Assembly (NCBI RefSeq): GCF_023897015.1
Contig: NZ_JAMHFY010000003.1
Span: 248,001 to 312,000 of the forward strand
DNA from: Desulfosporosinus nitroreducens
GTDB lineage: Bacteria; Bacillota; Desulfitobacteriia; Desulfitobacteriales; Desulfitobacteriaceae
Direction of reading: 5' to 3'
DNA: 64,000 nt
Below the pieces are notes generated by a model, which was not told the origin of the DNA, did not search any database, and worked only from the letters and a program-made list of their open reading frames with translations. Positions 58,922 to 64,000 of the stretch are shown piece by piece. The translations under genes were made by a program, and so were the position numbers. The stretch's first letter is position 1. Every line of letters begins with the position of its first letter.

Positions 58922-60577
58922 ATGGATGAACTAATACGCAAAGATTGGCCTGGTAATTTAGATCCGAACTTGACTTATTTTAAGGGGCAGAAGCCTTTGC
59001 ACGAGTATTTGAGGGGTAATGCTCGTCTAAATCCGGAGAGGATTGCGATTATATGGTATGGGCGGGAGATTACCTATGGGGAGTTAGATGATCTTAGCGA
59101 GCGGTTTGCATCCTTTTTATCGAGTTCTGGAGTCAAGAAGGGTGAGCGTGTAGCACTTTTTCTCTCCAATTGTCCACAGTATTTTATTGCTCATTATGGC
59201 ATCCAGAAAATCGGGGCGGTTGTTAGTCCTTGCAGTCCATTATTTAAGGAGTGGGAACTGGAGTACCAGTTAATTGATATGGAAGCTAAGGTCATTGTAG
59301 CGGCGGACAGTCTGTACGATGTTGTTGCTAAGGTACAATCTAAAACTAAAATCGAGCAGATTATTCTAACGAATTATGGGGATTTTCTACCGGATGAACC
59401 TTCGTTGAATGTCCCAGCCGAGATTTGCAAACCTAAGCCGATCATATCGGATGTTCAAGACATGCTTTCGGTTATAAACGATGTGAAAGGCTCAGTACCC
59501 GCTGTGGACGTTAACATGGATGATATTAGTCTAATGGTTTACACTTCTGGCACGACGGGTAAACCTAAGGGGGCTATGCTTTCTTACGGTAATGCTCTCT
59601 TTAAAACCGCGGCTGCAACACAAAGCAACCGAATATTGGAGAAGGATATTTTTCTTACTGTGGTACCGCTTTACCACATCGCTGGGATGTTATTGGGGCT
59701 TAATTGCCCGATTTATGCTAACGCGAGTATGGTGCTTTTGTATCGGTTTGATCCGCTTACCATTTTGCAAGCGATTGATCGGTACAAATGTACGTGGTGG
59801 TATAGCGTTGTTCCTATGAATGTCGCAGTTATGCAGGTACCAAATGCTGGACAATATGATATTTCCTCCTTAAGAACAACTAGGGGTACCAGTTTTGGGA
59901 TTAACCTGACCCAGGAGATTGCTGAGGCTTGGGCTAAGTTCACGGGAGGCTGCCAGATTTGTGAGGGGGCCTACGGTCTAAGTGAGACTCACACCGCGGA
60001 CACCTTTATGCCTTCGAATGCTGTTAAGTGGGGAACACAAGGTATTCCTACCTATGAAACAAAGATACGCATTGTTGATCCGGAAACTGGCAAGGAAAAG
60101 CCTGTTGGAGAAATGGGAGAAATAGTTATCTCCACTCCAGGTGCTTTCAAAGGCTATTGGAATAAGCCTGAAGAAAGTGCTCAGACTCTGCGTGAGGGAT
60201 GGATATACACTGGAGATATGGGGCAGTTGGATGCGGAAAATTATTTAATCTTCTGCGGACGATTCAAAGAGATGATTAAGGTAAGCGGGTACAGTGTGTT
60301 CCCAGAGGAAGTGGAAGCCATGCTGATGCGGCATGAAGGGATAGCACAAGCAGCAGTTACAGGTGTACCCGATGCCCAAAAAGGAGAAGTAGTAAAAGCC
60401 TATGTCGTTCTCAAATCGGGTCAGAGCACTCATATTACGGATCAGAACATTATGGACTGGGCTAAACAAAGAATGGCCCCATACAAGGCCCCGCGCTATG
60501 TGGAATTTCGCGAGTCCTTACCAGCCACCGGAGCGGGAAAAGTGTTACGCAGGCTGTTAAAAGAAAAACAGAACTAG
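58922..60577 (+). CDS. AMP-dependent acyl-CoA synthetase
   Basis: A 551-residue adenylate-forming ligase. P-loop LMVYTSGTTGKPKGAMLSYG (about residue 200), CEGAYGLSETHTADTF, EGWIYTGDMGQLDAENYLIF and the C-terminal lysine in ATGAGKVLRRLLKEK. It activates a carboxylic acid with ATP and CoA; the chain length cannot be read from sequence. The frame is open from 58847, but ATG 58922 (MDELIRKDWP) has GAGGAGG just upstream. It follows the repeat array and probably feeds the beta-oxidation genes. Confidence 0.93.
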   Translation: MDELIRKDWPGNLDPNLTYFKGQKPLHEYLRGNARLNPERIAIIWYGREITYGELDDLSERFASFLSSSGVKKGERVALFLSNCPQYFIAHYGIQKIGAVVSPCSPLFKEWELEYQLIDMEAKVIVAADSLYDVVAKVQSKTKIEQIILTNYGDFLPDEPSLNVPAEICKPKPIISDVQDMLSVINDVKGSVPAVDVNMDDISLMVYTSGTTGKPKGAMLSYGNALFKTAAATQSNRILEKDIFLTVVPLYHIAGMLLGLNCPIYANASMVLLYRFDPLTILQAIDRYKCTWWYSVVPMNVAVMQVPNAGQYDISSLRTTRGTSFGINLTQEIAEAWAKFTGGCQICEGAYGLSETHTADTFMPSNAVKWGTQGIPTYETKIRIVDPETGKEKPVGEMGEIVISTPGAFKGYWNKPEESAQTLREGWIYTGDMGQLDAENYLIFCGRFKEMIKVSGYSVFPEEVEAMLMRHEGIAQAAVTGVPDAQKGEVVKAYVVLKSGQSTHITDQNIMDWAKQRMAPYKAPRYVEFRESLPATGAGKVLRRLLKEKQN

Positions 60578-60781
60578 AGATTAGTGATGCAAAAAAGTTG
60601 ATCGACAAGTCTTACCTGTGTTAGGTGGTTAAGAATAATGCAAAGAAGAGTGATGCCAAGAAGAAAAGGTGAGAAGATTTAAGAATTAGTTTTATAGGTC
60701 ATAAGGCGAAGATATTCAAAAGATCTGTTTTCTCTATTTATGCCTATGATTAAATAACTAAAAGTAAGAGGAGGAAAAGGG

Positions 60782-62431
60782 ATGACGGAAAACGAGAGAG
60801 TATGGATAAAAAGCTATCCTGCCAATGTAAGGTACCATATTGATTATCCCAATAAGTCACTAGGTCAGATGTTTGACGAGACAGTCTCCAAAATGCCGGA
60901 TACTCCTGCTATGATCTTTGCAGGTCATACCGTTACTTATAGACAATTCGGTGATCAGGTCAACCGCTTTGCCACTGCTTTAGCTGATCTGGGTGTTACA
61001 AAAGGGGAACGTGTGGGGCTGATGGGTCCTAATTGTCCCCAATGGGAAGTCGCCTTCTTTGCTTTGCTCAAATTGGGTGCGATCGTCGTCCAGACAAACC
61101 CTATGTATGTTGAACCGGAAATTGCTCATCAGATGAATGATTCAGGGGCAACCACGATCATTGTGTTTGAAATGATGTATCCTTGTGTAAAGAATGTACT
61201 CCAGGAGACCCCCCTGAAAAGAGTTATAGTGTTTAATTTTCTGGCACCGGTCAAAGCAGCCCCGGACATGTATTCATACGATGATCTTATCAAATGTGAG
61301 CCGGCTCTTCCTGAAGTAACCATTGATCCTGCAAAAGATTTGGCGGTTTTGCAATATACTGGTGGTACTACGGGTATCTCTAAAGGGGTTATGCTCACTC
61401 ACAATAATCTTAGCGCTAATACCCAACAAGTTATTGAATGGTCAATTGACATGAAGTATGGAGCTGAACGAGTTCTCACGATCTTGCCAGTATTTCATGT
61501 ATATGGCATGACTGACTGCGTTAATTATGCAGTGGCAGTAGCCGCTACTCAGATAATATTGCCTCGTTTTGACCCCGATCAGGTATTGGAAACGATTCGT
61601 GCCTACAAGCCTACTTTGTTTCCTGGGGCACCAACTATGTTTATGGCCTTGAATATGCACCCCCGCATTGCGGAATACCATGAGAGCTTAGCTGAAATAA
61701 AAGTTTGCACGAGTGGTTCCGCTCCTTTGCCCTTAGAGGTTGCTCAGAAGTTTGGTGTGGTGACGCATGGTATGGGAAATCTGGTGGAAGGATACGGACT
61801 TTCCGAAGCATCCCCAATAACCCACTGCAATCCGCTTGACCGCCCTACGCGAGCTGGCTCCATTGGATTACCTCTTCCCGACACGGATTATATAATCACT
61901 GATCTGGAAACGGGTGATAAGGAACTCCCCATAGGGGAAATAGGAGAATTATGTATTCGTGGTCCGCAAGTAATGAAAGGATACTGGGAAAAACCGCAGG
62001 AGACGGCTGAAACCTTGCGTAATGGCTGGTTGCATACTGGCGATATGGCAAGAATGGATGAAGAGGGTTTCTGTTATATTATCGACCGTAAGAAAGATAT
62101 GATTATTGCAGGGGGGTTCAACGTATATCCCCGCGATATTGAAGAAGTTTTATATAAACATCCTAAAGTTAAAGAAGTAGTTGTGGCAGGAGTGCCTGAC
62201 GCCTATCGAGGCGAGACGGTTAAAGCATTTATTGTCTTGCAAGCTAATACCGAAGCAACTGAGCAAGAATTTATAGATTATTGCCGGAACAAGTTAGCCG
62301 CTTTTAAAGTCCCGCGTCTTGTTGAGTTTAGAAATGAATTACCTAGGACGATCGTAGGTAAAGTTTTGCGGCGTCAGCTTGTAGAAGAGGAGAAGGCGAA
62401 AATTCAAGCAGCGGCTGTCAGCCAAACCTGA
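60782..62431 (+). CDS. Long-chain acyl-CoA synthetase (FadD-like)
   Basis: A 549-residue acyl-CoA ligase. P-loop LQYTGGTTGISKGVMLTHNN, LVEGYGLSEASPITHCNPLD, NGWLHTGDMARMDEEGFCYI, then IDRKKDMIIAGGFNVYPRDI, and a C-terminal catalytic Lys in RTIVGKVLRRQL. It resembles LcfA/FadD-type enzymes for long-chain fatty acids, with a plant 4-coumarate-ligase-like fold. ATG with AGAGGAGG. Separated by 200 bases from the preceding ligase (no gene between). It is followed by a terminator. Confidence 0.94.
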   Translation: MTENERVWIKSYPANVRYHIDYPNKSLGQMFDETVSKMPDTPAMIFAGHTVTYRQFGDQVNRFATALADLGVTKGERVGLMGPNCPQWEVAFFALLKLGAIVVQTNPMYVEPEIAHQMNDSGATTIIVFEMMYPCVKNVLQETPLKRVIVFNFLAPVKAAPDMYSYDDLIKCEPALPEVTIDPAKDLAVLQYTGGTTGISKGVMLTHNNLSANTQQVIEWSIDMKYGAERVLTILPVFHVYGMTDCVNYAVAVAATQIILPRFDPDQVLETIRAYKPTLFPGAPTMFMALNMHPRIAEYHESLAEIKVCTSGSAPLPLEVAQKFGVVTHGMGNLVEGYGLSEASPITHCNPLDRPTRAGSIGLPLPDTDYIITDLETGDKELPIGEIGELCIRGPQVMKGYWEKPQETAETLRNGWLHTGDMARMDEEGFCYIIDRKKDMIIAGGFNVYPRDIEEVLYKHPKVKEVVVAGVPDAYRGETVKAFIVLQANTEATEQEFIDYCRNKLAAFKVPRLVEFRNELPRTIVGKVLRRQLVEEEKAKIQAAAVSQT

Positions 62432-62497
62432 ATATTATAAAAAAAGAGGGGGATCATTTCAGGGATTAATGCCCCTGAAAATCAGACATATAGCTCA

Positions 62498-62540
62498 AAG
62501 CCCTTTGGAGTTGCTCATTCCGAAGGGCTTCTCTTATTAA
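62498..62540 (+). terminator. Rho-independent terminator after the ligase
   Basis: AAGCCCTTTGGA and TCCGAAGGGCTT pair over 12 bases with one mismatch, followed by CTCTTATT. Confidence 0.8.
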
Positions 62541-62589
62541 GATTTGTTTTGTTGCCGATTTATTCGTTTTTCGTAAGCAGGAATAGTGA

Positions 62590-62744
62590 ACTCGTTCAGC
62601 TAAAAGCTGAACATCGAGACTTCGGTGGAGGAGTCTACCTCCTTCGCGCCGAGTGGGTCTATCGGGAAAGGCGTTCGGGGATACTCTCCACTGGAGACTA
62701 TCGTCACCGAAGAAGAATAAGGAACACCTACTTGAAGTGCGAGT
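62590..62744 (+). ncRNA. Candidate structured RNA
   Basis: About 155 nt with nested, consistent pairings: outer ACTCG/CGAGT; hairpin GTTCAGC/GCTGAAC with loop TAAAA; a long-range stem CTTCGGTG (62620) with CACCGAAG (62705) enclosing GAGG/CCTC, CGCC/GGCG and the hairpin GATA-C-TCTCC/GGAGA-C-TATC. Such a multi-branch fold is unlikely by chance. It lies after the ligase terminator and before gltB, and the sequence is more GC-rich than its surroundings. It is not one of the riboswitch classes I know. A mobile-element RNA is the main alternative. Confidence 0.5.
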
Positions 62745-62842
62745 CTGGGAATTATAAATAAGGAGCTAAATTAGAATTTGATGCCAAGCAAAGGGATTTG
62801 TGTAAGTCGACAGGTATAGGACATTTTTTCGCATGTTTACTG

Positions 62843-62848
62843 TATAAT
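62843..62848 (+). promoter_or_regulatory. -10 box before gltB
   Basis: A perfect TATAAT; no convincing -35 box lies 17 bases upstream, so activator dependence is possible. It would give a leader of about 190 nt. Confidence 0.45.
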
Positions 62849-62892
62849 CTAGCTAAAACAGTTGAATCATTTGTGTTCTTATGTTAAGTTTA

Positions 62893-62916
62893 ATTAAACA
62901 AACTAAATTGTTTAAT
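62893..62916 (+). other. Leader hairpin of gltB
   Basis: ATTAAACAA and TTGTTTAAT pair over nine bases around ACTAAA. AT-only except one G-C pair, so weak, but it precedes the leader terminator and could be an alternative fold. Confidence 0.35.
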
Positions 62917-62944
62917 CTTGAATTTAATTTAATAATGCAGGGCA

Positions 62945-63010
62945 AAGGCGCTCGAAAAAGTTTTGTACTTCCAGATCTGAGGTGCATTCTTTTGAGGGCG
63001 CTTTTTTGTT
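62945..63010 (+). terminator. Leader terminator (attenuator) before gltB
   Basis: AAGGCGCTC and GAGGGCGCTT form the stem, with an inner ACTTC/GAGGT hairpin, followed by TTTTTTGTTTT. It lies between the -10 box and the gltB start, so transcription of gltB must pass it. This suggests attenuation control of glutamate synthase. Confidence 0.7.
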
Positions 63011-63046
63011 TTATAAATATTAAATTCGCAACGAAGGGTGAGTTAT

Positions 63047-64000
63047 ATGCAAAGTTATGGTTTGCCAAAGAAACAGGGACTTTACGATCCAGCATTAGAA
63101 CATGATGCATGCGGTATGGGATTCGTTGTGAATATCAAGGGTGAAAAGTCTCATGGCATTATAGAAGAAGCTTTAACTGTATTGGAAAACTTAAGTCACA
63201 GAGGGGCAAGCGGAGCGGATGAAAATACCGGCGACGGTGCCGGTATACTAATTCAGATTCCTCATGGTTTCTTCAAAAGAGAATGTGATGTTCTGGGTTT
63301 TAATTTGCCGGAAAAAGGCAACTATGGCGTAGGCATGATTTTTGCACATAAGTATGATGATTTCAGAAAAACGCAGATGGAAACCTTCGAAAAAATTGCC
63401 CGGGAGGAAGGCCAGAAGATCCTTGGCTGGAGGGAAGTCCCTATCGATATGACTACAGTCGGCGAAGGCGCAAAGGCGGTAATGCCCAGATTTATTCAGG
63501 TTTTTATCGAAAAGAATACCAGCATATCAGATGAAATGGACTTTGAAAGAAAACTGTATATCATAAGAAAAAAAGCAGAAAAAGTCATGGTCCCGATGTG
63601 CGAAGATAAGGGAGGGACATTCTATGTTGCCAGCCTTTCCTCTAAAACTATCGTTTATAAAGGCATGCTTACAGCAGAGCAACTGAGAGATTTCTATCTT
63701 GACCTTTCCGACCTTGATTTTGTATCAGCACTCGCTATGGTCCATTCAAGGTTCAGCACCAACACCTTTCCAAGTTGGGAGAGGGCTCATCCCAACAGAT
63801 ACATTGTTCACAATGGCGAGATAAATACGATTAGAGGGAATGTAAATTGGATGAAGGCGAGACAAAAGTGTATCGCTTCCCCGCTGTTTGATGATCTCTC
63901 GAAAGTCTACCCTATCGTTGATGAGTCAGGCAGTGATTCTGCGATGTTCGACAACAGCCTGGAATTTCTTCACCTTACCGGCAGGTCGCTTCCACACTCC
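63047..64000 (+). CDS. gltB: Glutamate synthase large subunit, N-terminal part (runs off the window)
   Basis: The first 318 codons of glutamate synthase. After a 21-residue propeptide (MQSYGLPKKQGLYDPALEHD, A) comes the Ntn-type glutaminase domain with Cys22 as catalytic nucleophile in ACGMGF. It continues with LSHRGASGADENTGDGAGIL, VHSRFSTNTFPSWERAHPNR and HNGEINTIRGNVNWM, the standard glutamine-binding motifs. The enzyme transfers the amide of glutamine to 2-oxoglutarate. ATG 63047 has GAAGGGTGAG upstream. The FMN/Fe-S part lies beyond the window. A terminator in the leader suggests attenuation. Confidence 0.93.
   Translation, partial: MQSYGLPKKQGLYDPALEHDACGMGFVVNIKGEKSHGIIEEALTVLENLSHRGASGADENTGDGAGILIQIPHGFFKRECDVLGFNLPEKGNYGVGMIFAHKYDDFRKTQMETFEKIAREEGQKILGWREVPIDMTTVGEGAKAVMPRFIQVFIEKNTSISDEMDFERKLYIIRKKAEKVMVPMCEDKGGTFYVASLSSKTIVYKGMLTAEQLRDFYLDLSDLDFVSALAMVHSRFSTNTFPSWERAHPNRYIVHNGEINTIRGNVNWMKARQKCIASPLFDDLSKVYPIVDESGSDSAMFDNSLEFLHLTGRSLPHS

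Noticed and set aside
62549-62761. 70-residue ORF upstream of gltB
   Set aside because: It overlaps the candidate structured RNA almost entirely, has no ribosome site and an unnatural composition.
62893-63010. T-box leader for gltB
   Set aside because: The conserved T-box sequence AGGGTGGNACCGCG and a specifier loop are not present.

Overview
The window looks like chromosome of an anaerobic, spore-forming, menaquinone-using Firmicute close to Desulfosporosinus or Desulfitobacterium. This assignment is inferred from gene content, not from a marker gene. The supporting genes are a CotD-like spore coat protein, the futalosine menaquinone genes mqnB and mqnD, a NapC/NrfH-type tetraheme cytochrome, corrinoid-related proteins, strong AAGGAGG ribosome sites and a probable UGA-encoded selenocysteine.

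Layout. 0-7 kb: redox genes (cytochrome, RidA, TDT transporter, a DsbA/FrnE-type oxidoreductase with an in-frame UGA at its active-site Cys, a short siroheme reductase-like protein) and mqnB-mqnD. 7-16 kb: spore coat gene, UroD-like methyltransferase, phenylacetate-CoA ligase, acetyltransferases, a scar with group II intron-like and regulator remnants, an NRDE protein, a corrinoid-activator-like ATPase and a soluble chemoreceptor. 17-21 kb: an EmrAB-type efflux operon with its MarR regulator. 21-27 kb: two purine-catabolic units (a PucG-like aminotransferase and a three-subunit molybdenum hydroxylase). Each is preceded by the same block: a PurR-box pair, a sigma-A promoter, a guanine-type purine aptamer, an extra conserved domain and a terminator. 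27-41 kb: housekeeping and envelope genes (MazG-like, MetE-like, DegV, MsrAB, an ECF sigma/anti-sigma pair, potassium and sodium transport), an internally deleted trkH/ktrB and a chimeric relic of a 4-hydroxybutyryl-CoA dehydratase gene.

42-62 kb: a large acyl-CoA degradation locus. A first operon (PHP protein, two ferredoxin-type proteins, small unknowns, two MaoC hydratases) starts at a -24/-12 promoter. It is followed by a PAS-AAA-HTH sigma-54 activator and a second -24/-12 promoter before crotonase, an FeS-flavin 4-hydroxybutyryl-CoA dehydratase homologue, acyl-CoA dehydrogenase, 3-hydroxyacyl-CoA dehydrogenase, a DUF362 protein, FadN-like and FadA-like proteins. Two acyl-CoA ligases follow. 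Together these could activate an acid, dehydrate or dehydrogenate it, hydrate and oxidise it, and cleave it to acetyl-CoA. Four tandem palindromic repeats of about 260 bp separate fadA from the ligases. The window ends in gltB, which has a leader terminator and, further upstream, a compact candidate structured RNA.

The most unusual items are the UGA-containing DsbA/FrnE gene with its downstream hairpin, the duplicated PurR plus purine-aptamer leaders with a shared unexplained domain, the sigma-54 circuit over a 4-hydroxyacyl-CoA pathway, the palindromic repeat array, and the structured element before gltB.
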